DNA from: Stentor coeruleus
Lineage: Eukaryota; Ciliophora; Heterotrichea; Heterotrichida; Stentoridae
Direction: 5' to 3'
Assembly (NCBI GenBank): GCA_001970955.1
Contig: MPUH01000259.1
Span: forward strand, 1-64,000
Length of the DNA stretch: 64,000 nucleotides
Shown: positions 31,940 to 42,218 of the stretch, piece by piece
How positions within the stretch are numbered: the first letter of the stretch is position 1
Layout: every line of letters begins with the position of its first letter
Notes under the pieces: model-generated
What the model was told of the DNA's origin: nothing
Databases searched by the model: none
The model's input: the letters and a program-made list of their open reading frames with translations, nothing else
Made by a program: the position numbers and the translations under genes

Positions 31940-32084
31940 CTTAAAAAATACATAACCTTACTCTATAATTAGCTAACTTACGAATCCGGGATATCTCTTA
32001 AATNATACATATTTAAAATACTTAAAAAATACATAACCTTACTCTATAATTAGCTAACTTACGAATCCGGGATATCTCTTAAAT
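31940..32084. repeat. direct duplication around N at 32004 (likely contig overlap)
   Basis: Copies 31940-32003 and 32021-32084 (64 bp) lie on either side of an N. The second covers the 3' end of the CDK1 frame, so the first copy of that end is surplus. Confidence 0.82.
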
Positions 32085-32964
32085 AAGGATGATTAAGTGC
32101 ATCTGCTGCACTAATCCTATTAATTGGGTTCATCTGTAGCATTCTATTAAGCAAATCAAACCCAACATCATCAATCCTTGGGACGAGATTTCTTAAGTTT
32201 TCCCCAGGGTATCTTTCATAATTCCTATTATACTCTGGCAAAAGGCTGATTCCAGGCCAGGTTTCTTCACTAGGTGTGCCCATAACTTTAAAGATTTTTT
32301 TGAGTTGGTCGCCATGAGAAGTACCTTGAAACAGAGGCGTACCATTGAAAAGCTCAGCAAAAATGCACCCAACACTCCAAATATCAACACTTGTATTATA
32401 ATTTCTACTTCCCATAAGAACATCAGGTGGTCTATACCATAATGTGACAACTTCATTAGTATAGCTTCTAACTGGTATACCAAAAGCTCTGGCCAAGCCA
32501 AAATCTGCAAGTTTTAAAGATCCTTCTCGATTAATAAGAAGGTTTTGGGGTTTTAAATCACGATGAAGTACTCGATGACTATGACAATGAACTACTCCTT
32601 TGACTAGTTGTAAAAGATAAGATCTGATTGTCCCGTAATCTAAACCTTGTCCAGCATAAGCGTCAAGGAGTTTTTTCAAGTCTTGATCAAGATACTCAAA
32701 TACAAGAGTGAGTTTTCTCTCGGTATGAATGACGTCACAGAGACTATATTGATTTTACCGCACAATATTTGGATGTTTTAGCTCTTTTAACAAAGATATT
32801 TCACGAATTGCTGTGCTAGGAATACCCTCGTCCTCAGCTTCTAGACGGATTTTTTTTAGAGCTACTAGCTCACCTGTTGTTGTGTCCCGAGCCTTGTACA
32901 CAACTCCGTAAGTCCCTTCGCCTATTTTATCTAGTTTCTGGTACTTATCCATTTTGGATTTCAT
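32059..32964 (-). CDS. CDK1: cyclin-dependent kinase 1 (cdc2), PSTAIRE type
   Basis: Exons 32964-32759 and 32743-32059 on the minus strand, with a 15-base intron at 32744-32758, encode 296 residues, the usual CDK1/2 length. Features: [12 protein letters not shown] with inhibitory-site Thr and Tyr, the exact cyclin-binding helix [27 protein letters not shown], and the activation segment [15 protein letters not shown] whose Thr is the CAK site. It drives mitotic entry with cyclin B (13156-14079). The last residues RDIPDS lie within a duplicated contig end. Confidence 0.96.
32744..32758 (-). other. 15-nt intron in CDK1
   Basis: Minus strand GTAAAATCAATATAG. It splits an Arg codon in [14 protein letters not shown]; removal restores the kinase. 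Confidence 0.96.
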
Positions 32965-33438
32965 TTTTATAGCCTGGTGCTTGAGTTTTTAAGGGTAAAG
33001 AGATGAGATATTGCACATTTGTATTGAAGAAGTCTTGGTTTTGAATGATTTTGATGGTTTCAAGGCGTGATGAGAAATTTTGGTAGATTTTATTTAAGGC
33101 TCAGGTATAGAAAATCTAAAGAATTCTAGAAATTATTTTGTAATAGGTTGAGCTTTCAAAATATATTGAATTGATTGTAGAGATAATAATTATTGATTAT
33201 TAATGTAATTATATTGGAAAAAATTGTTTATAAAGGAAATAATAATCAAGAAATATTAATTATCTATTTGAGTTGCTCAAAGTTAATTTACCAAATACCC
33301 TAAAATTCTTATATATGCATTGATATATAAGTAGCTTAGATCTCTTATTATAAAGACTTAAACTTGTGTCATCCAGCATGGTCAAGTATTTTATTTTCCT
33401 TCACCTTACAACAAAGTAAATTTATACCTTTTATATTA
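32965..33438. other. intergenic, nothing recognised
   Basis: AT-rich spacer upstream of CDK1 and downstream of the FOP-like gene. Confidence 0.5.
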
Positions 33439-34092
33439 CTATTTATTCTTAGGCCTTTTAACAGGTTCTAAATAATCACATTGGTCTAAAGCTAGTGAGT
33501 CCACACTAGGATCCACACCTCCCGAACTCCCAGCACTCTCATAATAATTATGGCTCTCTCTTCCCCCAGTATCCTGGCTTACAACTTCAATATCCTCTTC
33601 AATTTCTTCAAAATCCTCTGAATAGTCACTATTAATTTCTTCATTATTAGTTTTTTCATCAGCTTTAACATCAACTTTATTGACTTCTTCTATTTTTACA
33701 TCTTCTTTCTTAGGTTCTTCTTTTTTTATAGGTTCCAAAGGTACAAATTTATTTTTAAAGTCTTTAATAAACTTGAACAAATTCGGGGTTCCATCTGAAG
33801 GAAAACCTAACCTTTTTTGAACTTTTAATTTGGTATCGGGTTGAATTTGAGACTCTAATGAAAAGACATGAAGCGTATTTACTGCTTCTGATTTCTCTAG
33901 AAAGTCACGTAAAAGCTCTACTGAAAATTGGCCTGGCTCAGATTCTATAATTTTACTATTCTCAGTTTTCACTGCTTTGCTTTGCTCGCTTTTGATTGCC
34001 CCGAATACACTGCTTCGAAGTTGTGCACGGATCATGTCTAGGGATCCGTTTTTGTCTAGAGCTTCGACGACAATTTTTTTTAAATCCTCCAT
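33439..34092 (-). CDS. FOP/CEP43-like centrosomal or basal body protein
   Basis: A 217-residue protein. Residues 1-35 (DLKKIVVEALDKNGSLDMIRAQLRSSVFGAI) resemble the N-terminal dimerisation region of FOP (FGFR1OP) and FOPNL. Residues about 56-85 (SVELLRDFLEKSEAVNTLHVFSLES) fit a LisH-like helix pair. A lysine/glutamate-rich linker and an acidic stretch with DYSEDFEEIEEDIE follow. FOP proteins sit at centrosomes and basal bodies and are needed for ciliogenesis, a natural role in a heavily ciliated cell. Identification is by pattern, so moderate. Confidence 0.65.
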   Translation of the reverse strand: MEDLKKIVVEALDKNGSLDMIRAQLRSSVFGAIKSEQSKAVKTENSKIIESEPGQFSVELLRDFLEKSEAVNTLHVFSLESQIQPDTKLKVQKRLGFPSDGTPNLFKFIKDFKNKFVPLEPIKKEEPKKEDVKIEEVNKVDVKADEKTNNEEINSDYSEDFEEIEEDIEVVSQDTGGRESHNYYESAGSSGGVDPSVDSLALDQCDYLEPVKRPKNK

Positions 34093-34621
34093 TATATAAA
34101 ACTAGGATGATTTGGAATTTTTGTTGTAGAAAAAGTGGATTTTTAGGTTTAAATCTGAAGTTGAAATTAATTTAGGGTTGAATTTTGAAGAATTTCATAG
34201 AGGAAGTAGTGAAAATATGATTTCAATAAGAAATTCAAATGATAAATATCATTCATGCAGTTTTAAAATTATATATATAATATAAATTATGATATAAAAT
34301 TCTCTAAATATCTAAATAATATTTCTTATCGTTTAAAAATCACAAAATTATACAAAGAAATTTCTTATCGTTTAAAAATCACAAAATTATACCAAGCAAT
34401 TTATTAGTATATCATATTTGCATCATTAAAACAACCCAATCCTCATATAATTAAAATAAATCACTCTTCTCAAAATGAAATTCTGGCTTTTTTCAAAAAA
34501 CACAATCCTATTAATTTTCATAAAATATCCTTTACTTTTCCTCATAGTGACCTTAATTAATCATCACTACAACTATTATGCTAAACTCCAAAATTCTTCA
34601 AAAAAATCTTCGACAAAAAAA
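34093..34621. other. intergenic with a short tandem repeat
   Basis: AT-rich spacer. A two-copy tandem repeat lies at 34321-34398. Otherwise nothing seen. Confidence 0.5.
34321..34398. repeat. two-copy tandem repeat, 39-base unit
   Basis: Units starting atttcttatcg at 34321 and 34360 agree except for small changes at their ends. There is no N between them. Genuine repeat or another assembly overlap. Confidence 0.7.
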
Positions 34622-35806
34622 CTAATGAACAGGTGGTATAAGTACTTCAGTCTGTGAACCTCCAAGTGAAGTCTGCATAATTCTTGTCATATAAATTTGT
34701 TGATTAGCCACATTATGCAATATAACCCTATACTCTTCTGAGTGCCGAAAAACAGGGAAAAAATATTGATTCAATATATTAAAAGCATCAGCTTGTATCT
34801 TATCAGGATCCTTCAAATGAATCCTAACATGTTTAGCATGGCTAAGTATTTCTTGTTTAAGTTCTTGAGTCTCTTTAAACTTATAATTCTCGCATTTAAG
34901 CCACAATTGTAATATTTCAAACCCATTATAACTTTTGACATTTGAGTTTTTAATAGCTTTTTCAAAAGCATCAAGGGTGATTTCAGACTGAAGGACAACT
35001 TCAAGTGATTGGAGCATTTCTAAAGTGATAACTTCGTCAAATGACTCTGGGGTTAAAGATTTAACCAAAGGGTAAATGCTACTAATCCCCATTATCAGAT
35101 GGTTTCTTATGACAACTTCAACCCTCCACACCCAGTTCTGAGGGAAAATTGAGAACATCCCAGTGAGTACCCAGAGCACACAGACACTAGTAACTTCTAC
35201 AGTCATTTTAAAGTCATCATTTACATTTCTAAGTTTGAATACTGCGAAAATAAACCCAAGTTCTTCTAAAAATAGTATGAATAAGTAAATGCCTTCAGAA
35301 ACTACAGTGACATGAGACTGACCTTCATAATAACTTGGAGGGAAGTACTCATCGGCTCCAGATATGAGGATTCTGAGAATAGCAATAAGAAACACTGGCC
35401 ATAAAAATACAAGAAACACTTTTATAAGCCACTTTTGCCCTGCTCTATGAATGTTCTTATTAAAAAAACTGTCTTCTTCATCTACTTGGTTCTCCAAATT
35501 AAATATAAAATAAACTCTATAGCATCTAAGCATATACGCAATAAAATAACTGTAATGGACTATTATGACAATTATTTGATAGAAAGTGTCAAAATTCCGA
35601 TCTTGTATCGAGTGCGAAAAGTAAAAATAAAGTGAAAGCAGCAACAAAGCAGATTCTAAAAAATTACTCCAATGAGCTATTGATACAAGTAAAGGTGATC
35701 TATTCCTTATAGACTTCTTATGTGAACGGAGGATAAGTAAAGCACCTATAGGTATGTATACAAGTCCTGAAAAAATCAGCCAGCATATAAAAATCAAACC
35801 ATCCAT
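34622..35806 (-). CDS. seven-helix receptor fused to an RGS domain
   Basis: A 394-residue protein. Seven hydrophobic segments fill residues about 3-255, with short loops and a polar loop between helices 3 and 4. Residues about 262-375 form an RGS domain: LEVVLQSEITLDAFEKAIKN, then LQLWLKCENYKF, DAFNILNQYFF and FRHSEEYRVIL. RGS domains speed GTP hydrolysis by G-alpha. The 7TM-RGS order is that of plant AtRGS1-type receptors and some protist proteins. It would sit in the plasma membrane and damp G-protein signalling on ligand binding. Ligand unknown. Confidence 0.8.
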   Translation of the reverse strand: MDGLIFICWLIFSGLVYIPIGALLILRSHKKSIRNRSPLLVSIAHWSNFLESALLLLSLYFYFSHSIQDRNFDTFYQIIVIIVHYSYFIAYMLRCYRVYFIFNLENQVDEEDSFFNKNIHRAGQKWLIKVFLVFLWPVFLIAILRILISGADEYFPPSYYEGQSHVTVVSEGIYLFILFLEELGFIFAVFKLRNVNDDFKMTVEVTSVCVLWVLTGMFSIFPQNWVWRVEVVIRNHLIMGISSIYPLVKSLTPESFDEVITLEMLQSLEVVLQSEITLDAFEKAIKNSNVKSYNGFEILQLWLKCENYKFKETQELKQEILSHAKHVRIHLKDPDKIQADAFNILNQYFFPVFRHSEEYRVILHNVANQQIYMTRIMQTSLGGSQTEVLIPPVH

Positions 35807-35881
35807 GATTATAATATTTAAACTTATAACTTTGACAATTGTATTAAGTAAAGATTTTTAATAGCAAAGCTAGTCATTTAG

Positions 35882-36658
35882 TTAATCATAAAGATTTTCT
35901 CCTCGGGATTCTTGGCTTGTATGCTGTTTAGTCTCTAAATGGTCAGCCAATTGTCCTTTAGTCTTAAAAGCTTTTGTGCATTCAGAAAATGTGCACTTAT
36001 ATGGTCTTTCATTAGTATGTATACGTATATGCGTTTTCAAATTCCCAGATTCACTAAAGCTCTTGCCACAGTCTTCACATTTAAAAGGCTTTTCTCCAGT
36101 ATGAGTCCTTTTATGTATTTTTAAAGTGCTTGAACGCATGAACTTCTGCCCACATTCGCATATGAAGGGTCTGTCATTATTATGCTTTCTACTATGGTCT
36201 GTTAGATGGCCTTGGGTCGTGAAGGTTTTCTCGCAAATCCCACATTTAAAAGGCTTTTCTCCAGTATGGATTCGCATGTGGGTTTTCAAGTTACCCTTTT
36301 CTGAAAAGGATTTCTGACATGTTTCACAAGAATATGGCTTTTCCCCTGTATGCTTCCTCATATGGGTTTTTAGTGTTGATGGTCTTGAGTAGTTTTTCCC
36401 ACAGATTTCACAATAGTAGATCTTCCTTTGAGTAAGGATTTCGGGAGAACTTTGAGGGAGTATCTCACAAGGAGTGACGACTATGGCTGGGGCAGTGTAG
36501 ATATTTTGAATATGATGGTCTAGCATATGGGAACAATTTGAGCAGTATAAAGCGAACTGAGAGCTACTGTCTGTTGATAAAAGCATCTCTTTTTCTTCAA
36601 GTTTGACTCTTTTGACAGGAGTGAAAATGTTTAAATTCTCTTTCTCGATAGCTGACAT
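35882..36658 (-). CDS. C2H2 zinc-finger protein, six fingers
   Basis: Six tandem C2H2 fingers with TGEKP-type linkers: CEICGKNYSRPSTLKTHMRKH, then fingers starting CETCQKS, CGICEKT, CECGQKF, CEDCGKS and CTFSECTKA, the last with a longer Cys spacing. The protein is probably a nuclear DNA-binding regulator. The frame is open to an earlier ATG at 36697, but I prefer the ATG at 36658 (MSAIEKENLNIF), giving 258 residues, because the extra 13 residues look like leader sequence. The N-terminus also has CSNC...H, perhaps a degenerate finger. Confidence 0.92.
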   Translation of the reverse strand: MSAIEKENLNIFTPVKRVKLEEKEMLLSTDSSSQFALYCSNCSHMLDHHIQNIYTAPAIVVTPCEILPQSSPEILTQRKIYYCEICGKNYSRPSTLKTHMRKHTGEKPYSCETCQKSFSEKGNLKTHMRIHTGEKPFKCGICEKTFTTQGHLTDHSRKHNNDRPFICECGQKFMRSSTLKIHKRTHTGEKPFKCEDCGKSFSESGNLKTHIRIHTNERPYKCTFSECTKAFKTKGQLADHLETKQHTSQESRGENLYD

Positions 36659-37509
36659 ACTCCAATAAATAGTATAATAACCCGGGCTTTTTCGCACTTG
36701 ACTGGAAGAAATTCTTTTATTTGAAAATTTGACTTTGAAAAAACCCTTTGCTTAGGGTTTTGGGAAAAAATGTGTTGGGAGATTTTTCATTTGAGATTTT
36801 TGAACAGTTTTGAAGTTTAGGTTTCAGTGGAAACTCTTGGTTTTTGAATGCTAGAGATTAAGCAGTTGAAAGGAATATGTAAAGAAGAGAAGAAGTTTAA
36901 GATTTAGGGATTTGGTTTTTAGAGTAGAGGAGATTTTATAGTTAGATTGAAGAGATTTAGGCATTTTTTTTGGTTTTAATGATAAGATGTGTGGTAATAT
37001 GAAATAAGGTTTTTTTGAATAGAAAGTAAGTTTAAATGTTAGAAAACTTTATTGGGAGGCTATTTTGGATAATACTTTGGGGCTATTAAGTTGTAATTAC
37101 TTTCTAGATCTTAAATTTTAGCATAAATGGCTTTATGCATTTGGATTTTAGTATNTTACTTTCTAGATCTTAAATTTTAGCATAAATGGCTTTATGCATT
37201 TGGATTTTAGTATATTATCATAGCTTGAAATTTGTGTTTGAATTATCATTTAAAAATAATTTTTAGTAAAGTCTGTTGTGTCTTTTGAACTTTATCTTGT
37301 ATTTATTGTTTTTACCATAAGATTCTTCCATTATCCTCAGCATTCTAGATTACTTACCATAAATTCATTCAAAAACCCAATAATTACCTCGAAACCATCA
37401 AACTATTTCAAAAATTCCAAAACTATTCAAATTAAAAATCCCTGCACCCGAAAGGTAGAATTTCTCAAACCCATCTAAAACTTAAAATTTATTAAACTCT
37501 ATATTAAAA
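36659..37509. promoter_or_regulatory. divergent intergenic region between zinc-finger and IQ genes
   Basis: The flanking genes point apart, so both promoters should lie here. It includes a contig-overlap duplication at 37097-37213. No specific motif recognised. Confidence 0.45.
37097..37213. repeat. direct duplication around N at 37155 (likely contig overlap)
   Basis: Copies 37097-37154 and 37156-37213 (58 bp) are identical by eye and flank the N. Intergenic, no gene affected. Confidence 0.88.
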
Positions 37510-39144
37510 ATGAACAAATATTCGATACTAAAAATCACAAAATCACACGACTTTAGCAGTGAAGACTATTTTCGAACATTCAACACAACAAGGGCATTTA
37601 GCTCAGCCTCAGGCATCAGTACTTTTGCCATCAACGAAAACCAGCAATGGTCTAGAGCTTCACTTTCAAAAGCTATATCTGAAGAAACCAATAAATTTCC
37701 TGTTATCCACAAGCAATCAATGCCAACACCAAAAGACTTCAACACTTTACTTTATAAACTAGACCTCGTAACATCAACAAAAAATATTCTCAACAAAGAT
37801 ACCGTTTTAGGAGAAAATGAACAAATCGAATGTGTTATAGAAGAAGGGTCTTATCATTATATTAAAATACCTGTGAAGTCTAAACATAGTCCACTTAGAG
37901 TATTTATGAAGAAAAGTCATGGGAAAGTTCTTGTATATCTTTCTGTGTGTAATGAAAAGCCGAATATATCTAATTATGATCAGGCTTATAATAGTGATTT
38001 TTTTGAATTTCGAAACCTTGAATCGATTTTTAGATATGAGAATGTATATTTGGGGATAAGAGCATTAAGCTTTTCAAAGTTTACAGTTAGTATTGCATTT
38101 GGCAAAAATCGCCTCCAGATTTCATCTGAGAAAAAGTTTAAAAAAATAGATACACTTACAAATGAAGATATTGATAAAGGCCAAAAGACAAGTATAATCA
38201 AGAAAAAGAAGTTGTTTAAAAAAAATTATATTGAGCAAAATTTACAAATGAAAAAATATTCTCACCAAGATATTCTTAAAAAGAGTCAAGAATGGTTAAT
38301 TAAACGACAAATTGTAATTCGTAAAAAAAAGCTTTATCTTGAAGAAAAAAAGTCTAAAGCGATTTCTTTTCTCAATAAAAAACAATTACGTTCAGCTCAG
38401 CTTGAACTCGAAAAACAACATATTGAATCCCAGCTTATGATGCAAAACCAAACCAAACTGTTAATATCCATAATCTACCTGCAAAAAGTAGCCCTACAAA
38501 TAAACAGAATCCGTAGAGAAAAACGCCAACAAATCTCCCGTAAATTAACAATGAGTACTAAAGCTCGGAATATACAGCGAGCCTTTAGAAAAAATACAAG
38601 ACAATTAACTCTAAGCCAAATAGCTATTCTAAGAGGCTTAAAACTCATATCTTTCTATCACTTATCTACACAACACCTAGCTAAAATTTCAGTAGCTAAA
38701 ATTCTTATAAACACCATCAACCTTGCAGGTAAAGCATATCTTCCAATAAGCCAATTTACTACATTTTTCAATAAAATTATAAAGATCCAAAATATTTTTA
38801 GAAAATATTTGGCAGTAAAAAGTCACAGAATAAGAAAACTTATCCTTTTTTGGGACCAGTGCAAATCTTTTGAAGTACGTAGATCAATTAAAAAAAAGAG
38901 TAAAGTATACGAACTTAATGTTTCAATATATCAAAGACAGGCTATTTTAAATAAACATTATATGGAATGTGTTGAAAAATGTTATAATAAAATCAGAGAG
39001 ACACCATTGTCTTTTTTTATATCTGAAGTAAATACTGATAAGCTTATAAAAAGGAAAAAAATTACTTTTGATTTTATGCCTTCTGTGCAAAGAATGAAGA
39101 GAATATTTGAAGAAGCACTGCTGATTCCTGATAGAGAGTCATAA
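37510..39144 (+). CDS. IQ-motif protein with a beta-sandwich-like N-terminal part
   Basis: A 544-residue, strongly basic protein not assigned to a family. Residues about 105-200 (HYIKIPVKSKHSPLRVFMK, GKVLVYLSVCNEKPNISNYD, YLGIRALSFSKFTVSIAF) read as alternating strands and faintly recall pre-peptidase C-terminal beta-sandwich folds. Residues about 240-350 are a charged helical region. IQ-like segments lie near 358 (ARNIQRAFRKNTRQ) and 428 (IIKIQNIFRKYLAVKSH). Calmodulin binding is plausible. A ciliary or cortical role is only a guess. Confidence 0.6.
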   Translation: MNKYSILKITKSHDFSSEDYFRTFNTTRAFSSASGISTFAINENQQWSRASLSKAISEETNKFPVIHKQSMPTPKDFNTLLYKLDLVTSTKNILNKDTVLGENEQIECVIEEGSYHYIKIPVKSKHSPLRVFMKKSHGKVLVYLSVCNEKPNISNYDQAYNSDFFEFRNLESIFRYENVYLGIRALSFSKFTVSIAFGKNRLQISSEKKFKKIDTLTNEDIDKGQKTSIIKKKKLFKKNYIEQNLQMKKYSHQDILKKSQEWLIKRQIVIRKKKLYLEEKKSKAISFLNKKQLRSAQLELEKQHIESQLMMQNQTKLLISIIYLQKVALQINRIRREKRQQISRKLTMSTKARNIQRAFRKNTRQLTLSQIAILRGLKLISFYHLSTQHLAKISVAKILINTINLAGKAYLPISQFTTFFNKIIKIQNIFRKYLAVKSHRIRKLILFWDQCKSFEVRRSIKKKSKVYELNVSIYQRQAILNKHYMECVEKCYNKIRETPLSFFISEVNTDKLIKRKKITFDFMPSVQRMKRIFEEALLIPDRES

Positions 39145-39641
39145 AAACTTTTTAAGCTAATATAAGTAGTAAATATGAAGAAAGAGTGGTTTATTTTAAT
39201 AGCTAATGGGGCTATAGATAAATTGTTAATGTTTTAGAATAGATAAAGTATGATTAGAGGATAAGTTAAAACTGTTAAAGTCAATTATGGATAAATAAAT
39301 GAGATGCTTTACAAAATTGATGAAAATATGCTGATTAATAATTTAAGTTTAAAAATATATTTAATTAAAATATTATTAAGGCCTTTCAGCAAGAACCTTA
39401 AAAAGTAAAAGTTAAGCTCTTAATAATTCTTTCAGAGTTATAATACTAATTAAATTCTAATGAAGGCTTCATTGTATTAAATTATTTCAAATTCTCTTTG
39501 TTAAAACCTTATTCTATTTTTGGCAAAATAATCTTTTACAAGTATAACATTAATATGATATTGCCTATTAGTTTTTAATAATCTTATTTGATATATTTAA
39601 AGCGATCTTTTTTAGGGGGTCTATTATGTTATAATATTTAA
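39145..39641. other. intergenic, nothing recognised
   Basis: AT-rich spacer between two plus-strand genes. Confidence 0.5.
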
Positions 39642-41817
39642 ATGGATACGCTAAAAAAGATACGATGCATTAACAATCTCGAGGGTTCAGTTGAAGAACT
39701 TAAACAGGAAAGCAGATATTTCACTGAAACAAGTATGAGATATAGCCAAATGTGTCAAGAAGGCTTTCTTGTTACAACTGAAACTCTACATGAAATCCGA
39801 ATGCACTTTTTAAAGACACATGAAAATTTCAAAAATAAAATGCTTGAGCCAAGTTTAAAAGAGTTAGCTATAATCTTAGCTTGCTATCAAGAAATAGAAT
39901 TATCAAGCCATTCATTAGTAGAGCATCTTCAATGCCTCATATCATTTTACATAGCATCAAAAAATACATTCCCTGAAGACGCTAAAACTTTAATAAACGA
40001 GGAGTTTAGAAAAATTATAAGAAAATTGACTGAATATATTTTTGATACAGATGCTGAAATTAAAAATAAACGAAACTATTTAAAGATAGTAAAATGCTGG
40101 TGCCTAGAAAACCGCTCTTTATTATATCAAGTGAAATATGAAAGATTAATTTCGCAATTAATTTCACTTGTTTGTACTCTAAATACTGTAAACTTTGGCA
40201 ATGCAGATATGCAGGAATTGGAATCGTCAATAATCGAATTAGTTTACATTAAGGATATAAACATTTTCAATAAAGTATTCAAATATTGTGCAAAGGTATT
40301 CGAAAATTGTTTTCCTCAACTAACAGCTGAACGAGATTTTTTAGCAAAGTCTTTAGAAATAAAAGAATTTCAAAATGCACACAAATTAGCAAAATCTATA
40401 GATAAACTTATGCCGAAATATTTTAACTTTAAAATTTGCTATGAATCAGGCTATAATGATAAAATGATTAAAATTATCGACGATAATTTGTCAGTACTAT
40501 TGCCTGCTTTTGAAAAATATTTAGATACGGAAATTTTTGGCTACACTGATTTTGAAAATTCTTTAATTTTAATCATGTACTCCTTCCTTAAACTTTTCCA
40601 AGAGGTGGAAGCTGATGGAGAATCAATAGGCACCAAAACCCTTAAAAAAATTTACAAATACGAAACAGACTTAAAATTATTCTTTAAGTTCACTCAAATC
40701 ATAAGAGTCTTAAACAATTTTTGTCCTGTTTCAAGATTTATTGCTGCTGAATTACTAATTAGCATGATAAAAAGAGGAAGATTTGATTACTTTGCTAAAA
40801 TAAGTAGGTTAAATTATTTTTTGAGTCCAATAGAACTTCCAGAGAATCTTTTGAAATTGTTTATAGAAACTGCACTTAGATTTCCTTTTCAAAACGTACT
40901 TCTTAAGTTTTGTCCACAGGATATCACTGAAAATGAGTTTAAGAGCATCATAAAGAAAAGCATATCTAATGTGAGATTAGTAGAAATGCCTGAATATATT
41001 ACTGGCCTCACGCTCAGTAACAATATGATTTGCATAAAGAAAGTTTCGTCTATTAAACCTTTTTTTGATGGCGCCATATTTTATGTGATTCTTCACGAAC
41101 TTGCTCATTTACTTCAAAGTGCAAGGGCATCAAACTTTAGAGAGATCTCACAGAGTAGAAGTGGAGAATTAATCCAAAGGCTTGAGCAATCCGAAGAAAT
41201 AAAGCTTTTAAAATTAAACACTTCAAAATTTACATTTGATGAAGCTCAAAACAGTGAGATTAAGCCATTCTTGATTGAATCAGAGCCTGAAATCAAGCAA
41301 AAATATTCAGATTAAGCCATTCTTGATTGAATCAGAGTCTGAAATCAAGCAAAAATATTCAACTGAAAAAATAATCTCCGAAGCGAAGACTTTACCTGAA
41401 CCAGAAGAATTCAAAGTTGATTCAAAAAAAATAAATCCAGAAGATTCAGTATTACCTGAATTGAAGGCACAAAAAATTCAAGACCAGCTCAAAGCAAATT
41501 CATCAAATACTAAGGCCTTCAATCCTAATGAAGGTGGAGAGTATTTAGAATGCATATTATTTGGTGATGTTTATAAAAATATTTACGAATCAGCTGCGAA
41601 ATTTATATTAACAGCTTATGAAGGTAGCATTCAAAATTTTCAAGAAGACTTTCAGAAGTTAATGAAAATGGGTGAAATAACGAAAGAAAGAAAATCAAAA
41701 ATAAGATATCTTGAATCTACTGAAGAGAATTGTTTTCATATAAAAAAATGTGGTACTAAAGGATTAATTGAGGCTATTTTGAAGTTAAAACCAGAAAAAA
41801 AACTTAGTAATCAGTAA
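39642..41817 (+). CDS. uncharacterised protein with HExxH metallopeptidase motif
   Basis: Two overlapping frames become one of 707 residues when one copy of a 52-base tandem duplication (41258-41361) is dropped. The N-terminal two thirds are helical with no family recognised. FYVILHELAHLLQ carries HELAH at residues 485-489, the zinc and catalytic motif of gluzincin-like metallopeptidases. About 100 residues later GGEYLECILFGDVY could supply the third ligand (Glu) in a form seen near the active site of some gluzincins. A zinc peptidase is likely but unproven. No signal peptide is visible, so it looks cytosolic. Confidence 0.6.
41258..41361. repeat. 52-base tandem duplication without N, frame-breaking
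   Basis: Copies 41258-41309 and 41310-41361 differ at one base. The 52-base offset shifts frame and stops the upstream reading; one copy restores a single 707-residue frame. Probably the same kind of overlap artefact as those with an N. Confidence 0.8.
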
Positions 41818-42218
41818 TATAATTCTTAATCTTAAAAATTTAATTCTTAATTAAGAAATAGTTTATTAGATATAAGATAAATTAATAGTCTCTATAAAAA
41901 AGTTTTACTAAAATATTTTTTGAGTAAGACTATATTATAATAATAAAATAGATTTCCATTAATGGTGCTAATCTTATATAAGTTTATTTAACTGATAAGA
42001 TTGTCTATGTTTTGATTATATAATAATGACTTGTTATTTGAGATTAGCAAAATAACACTTTCAGAAAAAAATTGCTTTAATAAAATGAACTCAAGCAAGC
42101 CCTAATCTTTAAAAGGTAAGAAGTTTTGCCTACTGTATTTGCTTATTTATTTTAAATCTTTTAATGCTTAATACTTAGAGCATTTTAATCAAAACTAATA
42201 AAGTCAATAAATCTTCTA
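41818..42218. other. intergenic, nothing recognised
   Basis: AT-rich spacer; upstream region of the J-protein gene. Confidence 0.5.

Noticed and set aside
34475-34657. Plus-strand 60-codon hydrophobic ORF.
   Set aside because: It is low-complexity AT-rich sequence running into the 3' end of the 7TM-RGS gene on the other strand.
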